A stretch of 64,000 bases of DNA from positions 62,001 through 126,000 of the forward strand of contig CAJTQO010000003.1 in assembly GCA_910578405.1 (NCBI GenBank), read 5' to 3'. The position numbers were made by a program, and so were the translations under genes. Origin of the DNA: an uncultured Lachnospiraceae bacterium. GTDB taxonomy: Bacteria > Bacillota > Clostridia > Lachnospirales > Lachnospiraceae. This document shows, in pieces, positions 1-8,188 of the stretch. A model generated the notes under the pieces. It was not told where the DNA came from. It saw only the letters and a program-made list of their open reading frames with translations, and ran no database searches. Within the stretch, counting starts at the first letter, position 1. Each line of letters opens with the position of its first letter.

Positions 1-924
1 GGGTTTGAGATCCGGTTTATCGAGCTGCCATGCAATGAAGAAACGATTTTTCTTGCAAAGGGATATGATGCAATATGCATTTTCGTCAATGACTATGTGA
101 ACGCAAAAATGATAGAGCAGCTATATGAGATGAAGGTGAAAGCGATTTTATTAAGGAGCGCCGGTTTTAACCATGTGGATGTTAAGGCGGCGGAGGATAA
201 GATTGTAATTTTGCGGGTGCCAAGTTATTCTCCGGAAGCGGTGGCGGAGTATGCCATGTCGCTGCTTTTAACCGTGAACCGGCATACCAACCGGGCATAT
301 AACCGTACCAGGGATTTTAATATGAGCCTGAACGGGTTGATGGGGAATGACTTAAACCGTAAAGTGGCCGGCGTGGTTGGCACAGGAAAGATTGGACAGG
401 CCATGATACGGATATTGAATGGTTTTCAGATGCAGGTTCTGGCATATGATCCCTATCCGGTGAAAGGGCTGGAAGCGGAATATGTGACAATGGAGGAACT
501 GATGAGCAAATCGGATGTGATTTCCTTACATTGTCCGCTGACTTCTGAGACGCATCATCTGGTGAATAAAGAGACAATCGGGATGATGAAGGATGGGGTT
601 TACCTGGTGAACACCTCCAGAGGGGCGTTAATTGATACGGATGCATTGATTGACGGGCTGCTTGCCAAGAAATTTGCCGGGGTAGGGCTGGATGTATATG
701 AGGAAGAGGAAGGGATATTTTATGAAGACCGTTCCGGGGAAATCATTGAAGACGAAAACCTGGCCAGGCTGGTTACATTCCCTAATGTGCTGATTACATC
801 CCACATGGGCTTTTTCACGACAGAGGCGATGCAGGCGATTGCCGTAGAGACGCTGGAAAACGCGTATGCCTTGGAGAATGGCCTGCCTTTGGTGAACCGT
901 GTAGGGGTGGAGGCTATGGCGTAG
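1..924 (+). CDS. ldhA: D-lactate dehydrogenase, 5' end cut by window
   Basis: The reading frame is open from base 1, so the start codon lies outside the window; 307 residues are visible. It is a cytoplasmic NAD-dependent D-2-hydroxyacid dehydrogenase that reduces pyruvate to D-lactate during fermentation. The Rossmann motif VVGTGKIGQA sits near base 372. The segment VNTSRGALID carries the catalytic Arg. SHMGFFT carries the catalytic His and is the form seen in D-lactate dehydrogenases rather than in glycerate or phosphoglycerate dehydrogenases. The region around GLDVYEEEEGIFYEDRS also follows the LdhA pattern. A GNAT gene follows closely. Another 2-hydroxyacid substrate cannot be excluded from sequence alone. 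Confidence 0.85.
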   Translation, partial: GFEIRFIELPCNEETIFLAKGYDAICIFVNDYVNAKMIEQLYEMKVKAILLRSAGFNHVDVKAAEDKIVILRVPSYSPEAVAEYAMSLLLTVNRHTNRAYNRTRDFNMSLNGLMGNDLNRKVAGVVGTGKIGQAMIRILNGFQMQVLAYDPYPVKGLEAEYVTMEELMSKSDVISLHCPLTSETHHLVNKETIGMMKDGVYLVNTSRGALIDTDALIDGLLAKKFAGVGLDVYEEEEGIFYEDRSGEIIEDENLARLVTFPNVLITSHMGFFTTEAMQAIAVETLENAYALENGLPLVNRVGVEAMA

Positions 925-968
925 TCATGATAGGGCAGGGGAGGACCTTGCAAAGAAGAGGTGGGGTA

Positions 969-1448
969 ATGATGGAGAATATGTTTCCGTATGAAGTCCG
1001 CATGGCGTATCAGGATGAATGGGAGGAAGCCATGGCGCTGGCATGGAAGACTTTTCTGCAGTTTGAGGCCGATGATTATGAGCCGGAGGGCGTAAAAAGC
1101 TTTGAGGACTTCATAACGGACAATACATTGCACCGTATGTTTATTATGGGGGCGTATCAGATGTTTGTGGCATTTGATGGCAAACGTATGACGGGAATGA
1201 TATCGGTAAGGTCAAATTCCCATATATCCTTGCTGTTTGTAGATGCGGAATACCATAGAAAAGGAATAGGAAGGGCATTGATGAGCCATCTGTGCGGTTA
1301 TTTGAAAAATGAACTGGGAATTAAACGGGTGACAGTCAATGCTTCGCCTTATGGCGTTGGATTTTATCATAAACTGGGCTTTCGGGATCTCCAGCCGGAA
1401 CAGAAATCGGAAGGGATACGGTATACGCCAATGGAACTGCTTGTTTAA
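969..1448 (+). CDS. GNAT family N-acetyltransferase
   Basis: A 159-residue acetyl-CoA-dependent N-acetyltransferase of unknown substrate. The acetyl-CoA pyrophosphate loop is visible as HRKGIGRALM after the beta-4 strand SLLFVDAEY, and the C-terminal GFYHKLGF segment is typical of the family. The frame is open to an ATG at 927, but AGAAGAGG at 954-961 is correctly spaced from the tandem ATGs at 969 and 972, so translation probably begins there. It follows ldhA by 44 nt and may be cotranscribed with it. Confidence 0.8.
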   Translation: MMENMFPYEVRMAYQDEWEEAMALAWKTFLQFEADDYEPEGVKSFEDFITDNTLHRMFIMGAYQMFVAFDGKRMTGMISVRSNSHISLLFVDAEYHRKGIGRALMSHLCGYLKNELGIKRVTVNASPYGVGFYHKLGFRDLQPEQKSEGIRYTPMELLV

Positions 1449-1482
1449 AACAACGGAAAAAAGAAGGGAAGAAACAGGGAAA

Positions 1483-2196
1483 ATGGGTAGGCTTTTTGAT
1501 ATCGACAGCCCGGCAATGCGCTTTTTGTCTCGGGTGGCGGATTTGATGATTTTGAATTTATTAATGACGTTAAGTTTTATTCCGATTCTCACTGCAGGGG
1601 CAGGATTTACCGGCATGCATTATGTGCTGCTGCGGATGGTGCGCAATGAGGAAGGGTACATAGCAAGAGGGTTTTGGAAGTCGTTTAAAGAAAATTTCAA
1701 GCAGGCCACTGTGATTTGGCTGATTGTGCTGGCGTTTATCGGTGTGTTTCTTGGGGATTGGCTTATTTTCAACTTTTCGGCCCTGCAATTCCCAAAGGCC
1801 CTGATGGTGGCTTTGCTTGCGCTGTTTCTGGTGGTATGTATGGTTCTGTGTTATGTGTTTCCCGTATTGTCAAGGTTTGACAATACTGTGTTCCATACTT
1901 TGAAGAATGCGTTATTTATGGCGGTTTTAAGTATGCCAAAGACGGTGTTGATGATGGCGCTTTATGTCATACCGGCTGCAGCGCTGTACTTTATTCCGCA
2001 GGCATTCCCGTTTGTGCTTTTGTTTGGGTTTTCGGCGCCGGCATATTTTTCCGCCATGCTTTATAGTGGGACGTTTAAGCGGTTTGAGCCGGAAGAGGAG
2101 CCGTTGACGGATGCTTTCAGCATTAATATGGAAGGTTTTGGCCCGGAGGCGGAAAAGGAAGAAGGGGCAGCCGCCCAAAGAGGGAACGGGGAATAA
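1483..2196 (+). CDS. DUF624 (YesL-type) membrane protein
   Basis: A 237-residue integral membrane protein with about five hydrophobic segments, matching the DUF624/YesL family. It begins with the family-typical segment MGRLFDIDSPAMRFLSRVAD and carries the conserved TAGAGFTGMHYVLLRM region near the first membrane helix. The family is often encoded beside carbohydrate ABC transporters in Firmicutes and its function is unknown. The frame is open upstream to 1339, but that part overlaps the GNAT gene and does not resemble the family, so ATG 1483 is chosen. The acidic tail is poorly conserved. A sugar-ABC ATPase lies downstream, which fits the usual context. Confidence 0.75.
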   Translation: MGRLFDIDSPAMRFLSRVADLMILNLLMTLSFIPILTAGAGFTGMHYVLLRMVRNEEGYIARGFWKSFKENFKQATVIWLIVLAFIGVFLGDWLIFNFSALQFPKALMVALLALFLVVCMVLCYVFPVLSRFDNTVFHTLKNALFMAVLSMPKTVLMMALYVIPAAALYFIPQAFPFVLLFGFSAPAYFSAMLYSGTFKRFEPEEEPLTDAFSINMEGFGPEAEKEEGAAAQRGNGE

Positions 2197-2380
2197 TATT
2201 CAGTTAGGGACGCGGCGGCCGTATAGAAAGAAATATTTTGTTGAAAGTGTATAGAAAAACAATGATTCATTGTACATGTTGACACGCGGAGAAAAAAACA
2301 CGAATTATTGTAAGCAAATTCTACAATGTGCCGGGAAATCTTTGTGGAATGTGGGTATAGCAAAAAAGGACTATCTTAGT

Positions 2381-2386
2381 TATACT
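2381..2386 (+). promoter_or_regulatory. candidate -10 box upstream of ugpC-like gene
   Basis: TATACT lies 68 nt before the ugpC-like start. No good -35 box sits 16-18 nt upstream. A TTGACA at 2279-2284 is too far away. A small hairpin (CCGAGG/CTTCGG, about 2408-2422) lies in the presumed leader. Confidence 0.3.
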
Positions 2387-2453
2387 ATATCCATAAAGAA
2401 AATGACTCCGAGGGAGCTTCGGAAAAGTACATGAATTAGGGAGGCTAATTAAA

Positions 2454-3563
2454 ATGGCAAGTTTATCATTAAAAAATGTATGTAAAGTATATCCTAATGG
2501 GTTTGAAGCAGTAAAGGATTTTAACCTTGAAATCGCTGACCGGGAATTTATTATCTTTGTAGGCCCTTCGGGCTGCGGTAAATCCACTACGTTGCGTATG
2601 ATTGCAGGCTTAGAGGATATTTCTTCCGGCGAGTTGAAAATCGGGGATAGGCTGGTGAACGATGTAGAGCCAAAAGACAGAGACATTGCCATGGTATTCC
2701 AGAATTATGCTTTGTATCCTCATATGTCTGTATATGACAATATGGCGTTCGGCCTTAAATTAAGGAAAGTCCCTAAGGATGAAATTGACAAGATGGTAAA
2801 GGAAGCGGCCAAGATTCTTGATTTGACTCCGCTTCTTGAGCGTAAGCCCAAAGCGCTTTCCGGCGGGCAGAGGCAGCGTGTTGCTATGGGACGTGCAATT
2901 GTGCGTAATCCTAAAGTGTTCCTGATGGATGAGCCTCTTTCCAACTTGGATGCAAAATTGCGTGTGCAGATGCGTATTGAGATTGCCAAACTGCATCAGA
3001 GACTTGGCACAACCATTATTTACGTAACTCATGACCAGACAGAGGCTATGACGCTGGGTACCAGGATTGTCGTTATGAAAGACGGCGTGGTGCAGCAGGT
3101 GGATACACCCCAGAATCTGTACGAAAAGCCAAGGAACCTGTTTGTGGCAGGGTTTATGGGTTCTCCGCAGATGAACTTCCTGGATGCGGTAGTGGAAGTG
3201 AATGGCAATGCGGCAAGCCTGAAAGTGGCTGGCAGCAATATCCCGCTTCCTGCAGCGAAGGCAAAGAAATTAATCGACGGCGGCTATGCAGGAAAGAAAG
3301 TTACCTTTGGCATCCGTCCGGAAGATGTATACGATTCCGAGGCATTTATCCAGAATGCAAAATGCGTATTTGAATCTACAATTAAAGTATATGAGTTGCT
3401 TGGCGCAGAAGTTTATTTGTATTTTGACTTGGCAGAGTTCCCGATTACTGCAAGGGTGGATTCCCGTACTTCTGCAAGGCCAGGGGATACCGTTAAATTT
3501 TCATTTGATGTGGAAAAAATCCATGTATTTGACAAAGAGACAGAGCAGGTGATTACAAACTAG
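2454..3563 (+). CDS. ugpC: sugar ABC transporter ATP-binding protein, UgpC/MsmK type
   Basis: A 369-residue ATPase of the CUT1 carbohydrate-importer class. Walker A GPSGCGKST is at residues 37-45, the Q-loop Gln at 83, the signature LSGGQ at 135-139, Walker B VFLMDEP at 155-161 and the H-loop His at 193. A C-terminal regulatory OB-type domain follows from about residue 240. No permease or binding-protein genes are adjacent. This fits the known behaviour of MsmK/MsmX-type ATPases, which energise several sugar importers encoded elsewhere. The ribosome site GGGAGG precedes ATG 2454, and a strong terminator follows, so it is probably a monocistronic unit. Confidence 0.93.
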   Translation: MASLSLKNVCKVYPNGFEAVKDFNLEIADREFIIFVGPSGCGKSTTLRMIAGLEDISSGELKIGDRLVNDVEPKDRDIAMVFQNYALYPHMSVYDNMAFGLKLRKVPKDEIDKMVKEAAKILDLTPLLERKPKALSGGQRQRVAMGRAIVRNPKVFLMDEPLSNLDAKLRVQMRIEIAKLHQRLGTTIIYVTHDQTEAMTLGTRIVVMKDGVVQQVDTPQNLYEKPRNLFVAGFMGSPQMNFLDAVVEVNGNAASLKVAGSNIPLPAAKAKKLIDGGYAGKKVTFGIRPEDVYDSEAFIQNAKCVFESTIKVYELLGAEVYLYFDLAEFPITARVDSRTSARPGDTVKFSFDVEKIHVFDKETEQVITN

Positions 3564-3577
3564 TCCGGATTCTTACC

Positions 3578-3607
3578 CGGGGGATGCAAATGCATCCCCC
3601 GTTTTTT
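3578..3607 (+). terminator. Rho-independent terminator after ugpC-like gene
   Basis: An 11-bp perfect GC-rich inverted repeat (CGGGGGATGCA at 3578-3588, its complement at 3591-3601) is followed directly by six T residues. Confidence 0.93.
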
Positions 3608-3634
3608 ATGCAAAGAAGAGGCGTTAAAATAAAC

Positions 3635-3663
3635 TTGCACAAACGAGTAAAATAATTTATCAT
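3635..3663 (+). promoter_or_regulatory. candidate promoter of PucR/CdaR-type regulator
   Basis: TTGCAC (3635-3640), a 17-nt spacer and TATCAT (3658-3663) lie between the preceding terminator and the regulator gene. The -35 box matches consensus only in its first three positions. Confidence 0.4.
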
Positions 3664-3720
3664 GATAGGAAACAGGGTACCGTACAGATAATATGGTTTG
3701 AGAAAGGCATAGGTTAGAAG

Positions 3721-4809
3721 ATGATATCTAGTCAGGTGATTAAGACAAGCATTGAGGAGTTACATGGAATAACAAAAGTGGATTTATGTGTGTTTGACGT
3801 GGATGGAATGGTAGTGACCTCTACTTTTGACGCAAAGTCAGTTGCCACAGTCATTGTTACGGATTTTGCAGCTTCCCCTGCAGACAGTCAGGTAATCGGA
3901 AAAGACCATTTGCTGAAAATAAGGGACGAAGGGGAACTGGTCTATATTCTCGTTGCCAGGGGCAGCAATGATGAGGCTTATATGATTGGCAAAATAGCGG
4001 TGTGTCAAATCCAGAACTTGATTATTGCATATAAGGAACGTTTTGACCGGAATAATTTCTTCCAAAACCTGTTGCTGGATAATCTGCTGTTAGTGGATAT
4101 TTATAACCGCGCCAAAAAGCTTCATATCGAAGCGGCAGTGCCAAGGGTGGTGGTTATTGCGGAAACAAAGGTGGAGAAAGACGGGACGGCTTCCGAACTT
4201 CTGTCAGGGCTGTTTTCAAACAAATCCGGGGATTATATTACGGCAGTGGATGAAAGTAATGTGATACTGATTAAATCGCTGGAGGAAGGGGAAGGATACG
4301 AAACAGTGGAGCAGGTGGCTCAGACAATCGTGGACATGATGAATACAGAGGCAATGTTAAATGTGCGGGTGGCATACGGCACGATTGTAGGGGAATTGAA
4401 AGATGTGTCCAAATCTTATAAAGAAGCGAAGATGGCATTGGACGTTGGAAAAATATTCTATGTGGAAAAGAAAGTAAACGCTTATAATACATTGGGGATT
4501 GGACGTTTGATTTACCAGCTTCCCATTAACCTTTGCAAAATATTCATCGAAGAGATATTTGGGGATAATGTCCCGTTGGATTTAGATGAAGAGACGTTGA
4601 ATACTATCAATAAATTTTTTGAGAATAACTTAAATGTCTCGGAAACATCCAGGCAGTTATTTGTGCATCGCAATACTTTAGTATACCGGATAGAGAAGCT
4701 GGAAAAAAGCACAGGATTGGATATTCGCACCTTCGATGACGCTTTAACGTTTAAAATAGCTTTGATGGTAGTGAATTATATGAAGTATCTGGATACATTG
4801 GAGTATTGA
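3721..4809 (+). CDS. PucR/CdaR-type transcriptional regulator
   Basis: A 362-residue regulator. Residues about 1-130 look like a putative sugar-diacid-recognition-type sensor region and are followed by a central GGDEF-like-fold segment. The C-terminal helix-turn-helix (about residues 295-350) contains FFENNLNVSETSRQLFVHRN and NTLVYRIEKLEKSTGLD, the hallmark of the PucR C-terminal HTH/CdaR group. The effector cannot be read from sequence. It lies directly downstream of the orphan sugar-ABC ATPase in its own transcription unit, so a role in carbohydrate uptake control is plausible but inferred. The ribosome site is weak (GGTTAG just before ATG 3721). Confidence 0.85.
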   Translation: MISSQVIKTSIEELHGITKVDLCVFDVDGMVVTSTFDAKSVATVIVTDFAASPADSQVIGKDHLLKIRDEGELVYILVARGSNDEAYMIGKIAVCQIQNLIIAYKERFDRNNFFQNLLLDNLLLVDIYNRAKKLHIEAAVPRVVVIAETKVEKDGTASELLSGLFSNKSGDYITAVDESNVILIKSLEEGEGYETVEQVAQTIVDMMNTEAMLNVRVAYGTIVGELKDVSKSYKEAKMALDVGKIFYVEKKVNAYNTLGIGRLIYQLPINLCKIFIEEIFGDNVPLDLDEETLNTINKFFENNLNVSETSRQLFVHRNTLVYRIEKLEKSTGLDIRTFDDALTFKIALMVVNYMKYLDTLEY

Positions 4810-4919
4810 CTTTAGTGATTGTGACATGCGGCTTGTCTGCATAATATGGGGAACTCCGGAATACAATAAAGAAATGGAAAATACAGGGAGCAATGATTGT
4901 AAGGACGGAGGGAACCAGT

Positions 4920-6272
4920 ATGGGTTATTATGATAAGAGGGTAGTATACCTTTCGGAAATGGAACAGGGGAACCGAATCAAAGGGGCAGGATTTGTCAGG
5001 ATGGAATGCCAGGGTGAATCCTGTTCTTTTGATATGCATGTTTCAGGTATGGGAATGCTGGCAGACCGGAAATATGACATTTATGCCGTATCGGTATGGG
5101 GGAAGGAACGTTTGCTTGGACAGATTTATCTGCATGGCGGGAACGGGGAATGGAAGGAGGCATACGATAAGGCCAGGATGGGCATGGCATATGAGGAAGT
5201 GGCCAAGATACTGGTAAAAATATCGGCTACTAAGTTATTGGCAGGAAAGACTCCTTTTCAGGAGAAGACAGTGCAGGCGGCAGAGATTGGCGCAGCAGAC
5301 GCGGCAGGACGTGAAGGGACAGCAGGAGAAAGCGCCAGGGAAAATAAGGGGATATGGAAGTTTGTGCGCGGCGGAAGGGGACAGGCCGCTGAGGAAGGGA
5401 GCGGCATAGGGGGAGGGCCAGGAAAAGGGCTGGCCGAAGGCATAATGCCTTTCCTTGCTCCAGGAAGCCGGGAAGACGCTGCAGCGCCGCTAAGGATGGA
5501 GGGGGAAGGGAAGCGGAAAAGCGGCAAAGAGTTGGAGCTGTCAGGGCTGGAAGGAAAAGAGAGTCCGGAGCCTATGCCAGAGGAAGGGAAGCAAAGTAGC
5601 GGCAAGACTCCCATATTGCCGGAAGGGGAGAGGCGCATGATGTCCACAGCGGCGGCTTTGCCGGGAGAAAGGCGCGGTGGCGGAATGTTTCCGGAGGATG
5701 GAGAAAGCAACAATGGCAAGGGGGCTCCGGCAGGCAGAGAGAATGGACAGAGGTTTGGAAAAGACGGGCCGGAGACAGGAAATGCCAAAAAGGGAGGGTT
5801 AAGGGGGAAGGCATCGGAGGCAGTCGGTAAGCGGCTGGAACCGGGAAAGGGCAAGAGGTTGCCGGGAACCGGGAACAGAGAGGAGCTTTCCATGGGAGAA
5901 GGGGAAAAGATACAATTGGAGGATGTTATTCTCAATGATAAGTGGGAACAGTTGAAGCAGATTTATTCTGTCGTGCATCCATATAAGGACGAAAGACAGT
6001 ACATAGCAATACAGCCCAAAGATTTTGTGATTATGACGGGGGATTACCAGCATTTGGCTAACAATAGTTTTTTGCTGCACGGCTTTTATAATTACCGTCA
6101 TATTGTGCTTGGCCGGGAGACGGACAATAACTTTTACTTAGGCGTGCCTGGCGTTTATTATGAGAGGGAGAAGATGGTGGCCCTGATGTTTGGCTTCGAG
6201 GCTTTTGAGTGCGACGGAGGGCGGGCAGAGGCAGGAAAATTTGGATACTATTTGCGGAAAGTAAAAATATGA
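4920..6272 (+). CDS. uncharacterised DUF6128-like protein with low-complexity centre
   Basis: A 450-residue protein of unknown function. Three parts are visible. An N-terminal globular region (about 1-105) begins YYDKRVVYLSEMEQGNRIKGAGF. A Gly/Glu/Lys/Arg-rich low-complexity centre follows (about 120-340). A conserved-looking C-terminal domain (about 345-450) contains WEQLKQIYSVVHPYKDE and YYEREKMVALMFGFEAFE. From memory the outer parts resemble Lachnospiraceae DUF6128 proteins. GGAGGG at about 4908-4912 is 7 nt from ATG 4920 and favours that start over the ATG at 4893. No signal peptide or membrane segment is seen. The gene ends head-on against a radical-SAM gene. Confidence 0.7.
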   Translation: MGYYDKRVVYLSEMEQGNRIKGAGFVRMECQGESCSFDMHVSGMGMLADRKYDIYAVSVWGKERLLGQIYLHGGNGEWKEAYDKARMGMAYEEVAKILVKISATKLLAGKTPFQEKTVQAAEIGAADAAGREGTAGESARENKGIWKFVRGGRGQAAEEGSGIGGGPGKGLAEGIMPFLAPGSREDAAAPLRMEGEGKRKSGKELELSGLEGKESPEPMPEEGKQSSGKTPILPEGERRMMSTAAALPGERRGGGMFPEDGESNNGKGAPAGRENGQRFGKDGPETGNAKKGGLRGKASEAVGKRLEPGKGKRLPGTGNREELSMGEGEKIQLEDVILNDKWEQLKQIYSVVHPYKDERQYIAIQPKDFVIMTGDYQHLANNSFLLHGFYNYRHIVLGRETDNNFYLGVPGVYYEREKMVALMFGFEAFECDGGRAEAGKFGYYLRKVKI

Positions 6273-6276
6273 TTAG

Positions 6277-6296
6277 CCGGGCTGGCTACAGCCCGG
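6277..6296. terminator. hairpin at convergent gene ends
   Basis: CCGGGCTG (6277-6284) and CAGCCCGG (6289-6296) form a perfect 8-bp stem around GCTA, which overlaps the stop codon of the minus-strand radical-SAM gene. It has no T-tract, so intrinsic termination is uncertain. Confidence 0.4.
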
Positions 6297-7257
6297 TATG
6301 GTCAAAGGAAGGGATAAAACTTTCCGAATGGGTCGCTCCCTCCTGAATAAAACCGTTTTCCACGCCAAGCCGGATAGCATAAGCGACCACCCGGTTATAT
6401 TCTCTGGCAGTAACGGCGCGGCTCAGTTCCGGATAGGATTTGATATCAAGGAACTGGGGGAGGGGAGTATATTGGTTCATAATACTGATGTATATGTCAT
6501 TTTGATATGTGTGGTATAAATAATGGAGGATTGCTTTGGAATCCTTTGTGCATCCTGGCAGGACAAGGTGCCTGACTATCACTCCCTTTTTCATAAGAGG
6601 GACGTTAGATTCCGGCAGGAGGCCATTGTCTGTGTCATTTTCCTGTGAAAAAAAGGCCGGTTTGCCAACCTGGCGCACCATTTCGGCAATGGCAGCGCTG
6701 GCATAGACGAAATAATCTTCGGCAAAGGAATACTTCCGGCTGAGGGCCGGGGAATAATATTTTAAATCCGGCAGGTAGATATCTATCAAACCTTCCAGCA
6801 TTTTGAGCGTTTCCACCTTTTCATAAGCGCTGGTATTGTAGACGACGGGAAGCGTAAGGCCATTGGCTTTGGCCGTTTCCAACGCCCGGATAATCTGCGG
6901 CACAAAATGGGTGGGAGTTACCAGATTGATATTAACTGCCTGTTTAGCCTGCAGTTCTAAGAAGATTTCGCTAAGGCGCGGTATCGAAATCGTTTTCCCT
7001 GCCTGTCCAATGGATATGCTATGGTTCTGGCAGAACACACAACGCATGTTACAACCTGAAAAAAAGACAGCGCCGGAACCGGCCTGTCCTGAAATGCAAG
7101 GCTCTTCCCATCTATGAAGGGATGCCCTTGCAGCAGTTATGTCAACAGTCTGCCCACAATAACCAAGATGCGCGCCAGGCCGAATATCCGCCTTATCGCC
7201 TGCGCTGCGGTCTGCATGGCAGTTTCTCGGGCAAAGGGTACAATCAGAAAAATGCAT
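6286..7257 (-). CDS. radical SAM protein, PflX/COG1313 type
   Basis: A 323-residue radical-SAM enzyme. C69, C73 and C76 in GCNMRCVFCQNHS are the cluster ligands. The N-terminal C-x2-C-x3-C (CTLCPRNC) and the C-terminal GFIQEGATHSESFIPSFD segment match the uncharacterised COG1313/PflX group, related to but distinct from pyruvate formate-lyase activase. The substrate is unknown. The gene begins about 30 nt after the 3' end of the SRP RNA on the same strand, with AAGGAtgagAAGGAAG as ribosome site and no clear terminator between them, so it may be transcribed by read-through from tadA and the SRP RNA promoter. Confidence 0.85.
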   Translation of the reverse strand: MHFSDCTLCPRNCHADRSAGDKADIRPGAHLGYCGQTVDITAARASLHRWEEPCISGQAGSGAVFFSGCNMRCVFCQNHSISIGQAGKTISIPRLSEIFLELQAKQAVNINLVTPTHFVPQIIRALETAKANGLTLPVVYNTSAYEKVETLKMLEGLIDIYLPDLKYYSPALSRKYSFAEDYFVYASAAIAEMVRQVGKPAFFSQENDTDNGLLPESNVPLMKKGVIVRHLVLPGCTKDSKAILHYLYHTYQNDIYISIMNQYTPLPQFLDIKSYPELSRAVTAREYNRVVAYAIRLGVENGFIQEGATHSESFIPSFDHTGL

Positions 7258-7286
7258 ACGGTTAAAATCTTCCTTCTCATCCTTTC

Positions 7287-7552
7287 AAACCGTGCGCCCT
7301 GCATTGAGCCTAACCAACATACGTTACCTTTACAGTTAACTCCGCCAGGCTCCCTCACGGCACATAGGAGATTCTGCTTAGAGCTGCTTTGTTCCCAACC
7401 TGACACGATTCACAGATTCCCATTGCGTGAGACCCAAACTTCAACGCCACTTTTAAAGGGCAGCTACACCAGCTAAAACCCGCGGCAGGACATCACCCCC
7501 ACTAGAGCGGATTGTAGGTACAGGACACCGCTAACGCCCCGGCTGCACGGTC
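7287..7552 (-). ncRNA. ffs: signal recognition particle RNA, large (Bacillus-type)
   Basis: About 266 nt on the minus strand. The 5' end (GACCGTGC) pairs with the 3' end (GCGCACGGTT). Internal blocks match the Bacillus small cytoplasmic RNA layout: TAGCGGTGTCCTGTA then AATCCGCT near the 5' end; domain IV GTCAGGTTGGGAACAAAGC with AGCTCTAAG after it (about 7375-7403); then TATGTGCCGTGAGGGAGCC and the Alu-domain closing strand. The RNA guides membrane and secreted proteins to the translocon with Ffh. It begins within a few bases of the tadA stop codon. Ends are estimated from pairing and from the promoter. Confidence 0.93.
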
Positions 7553-7554
7553 AT

Positions 7555-8076
7555 TTAAGTATACTTTGTTTCGGCGGATTTGTCAATGGATAGTTTGGCT
7601 TTTTCCGCTTTTTCCAATTTATTGCGTATACGGAGTTCTTTGAAAAAGGCAGTGAGCAGGCGGCTGCACTCTTCCTGCAGGACGCCCCTGGTCACTTTGG
7701 CCTGATGGTTGAACTGGGGGGTTTCCAGGATATTCAGGATGGAACCGCCGCAGCCGGCTTTAGGGTTCATGCTTCCAATGACAACTTCCGTAATGCGTGC
7801 CTGGATAATGGCCCCGGAACACATCTGGCAGGGTTCCAGCGTAACATAGAGCGTACAGCCTTCCAAACGCCAGTCCCCTACCTTTTTGCTGGCTTTGCGG
7901 ATGGCGATAAGCTCCGCGTGGGAAAGCGTGTTTTTGTCGGTATTGCGGCGGTTATAGCCTCTTCCGATAATCCTGTCTTCATAAGTGATGACACAGCCAA
8001 TAGGGACTTCGCCCAGTGCATATGCTTTTTGCGCCTGTTTGAGGGCGGCTTTCATATATTTTTCATGGAGGTTCAT
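7555..8076 (-). CDS. tadA: tRNA-specific adenosine deaminase
   Basis: A 173-residue zinc deaminase that converts A34 to inosine in the tRNA-Arg anticodon. The zinc and proton-shuttle residues H53-A-E55 and P82-C83-x2-C86 are present, as is the family pattern LGEVPIGCVI. A lysine-rich tail of about 20 residues extends beyond the usual end. Its last codons carry the SRP RNA promoter. In Bacillus the order is tadA-scr-dnaX-recR. Here tadA and the SRP RNA stay linked, but a radical-SAM gene follows instead of dnaX. Confidence 0.95.
   Translation of the reverse strand: MNLHEKYMKAALKQAQKAYALGEVPIGCVITYEDRIIGRGYNRRNTDKNTLSHAELIAIRKASKKVGDWRLEGCTLYVTLEPCQMCSGAIIQARITEVVIGSMNPKAGCGGSILNILETPQFNHQAKVTRGVLQEECSRLLTAFFKELRIRNKLEKAEKAKLSIDKSAETKYT
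7558..7586 (-). promoter_or_regulatory. sigma-A promoter of SRP RNA inside tadA
   Basis: On the minus strand TTGACA (7586-7581), exactly 17 nt and TATACT (7563-7558) place the start site at about 7551-7552, which is where the SRP RNA begins. The whole promoter lies within the last codons of tadA. Confidence 0.9.
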
Positions 8077-8135
8077 AGAAAATATGCCCTGCCTTTTCTA
8101 ATTTTAAAGTAGATGCTGTACACGGATACTTTTTT

Positions 8136-8164
8136 AGTATAATATATTTTTTATGGGGCGGCAA
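8136..8164 (-). promoter_or_regulatory. candidate tadA promoter
   Basis: Minus-strand TTGCCG (8164-8159), 17 nt and TATACT (8141-8136), about 60 nt before tadA. A plus-strand TATAAT (8138-8143) overlaps it and could serve the divergent NrdG-type gene. Confidence 0.5.
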
Positions 8165-8188
8165 GGCTGAAAACCAAAGGAGGTTATG

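Noticed and set aside
5258..5935. Minus-strand open frame of 225 codons
   Set aside because: It is antisense to the Gly/Glu-rich centre of the DUF6128-like gene, whose composition removes stops; the product is Pro/Ser-rich with no family or ribosome site.
7114..7476. Plus-strand open frame of 120 codons, and a minus-strand one at 7137-7406
   Set aside because: Both lie across the SRP RNA and the radical-SAM start; the sequence is explained by the structured RNA.
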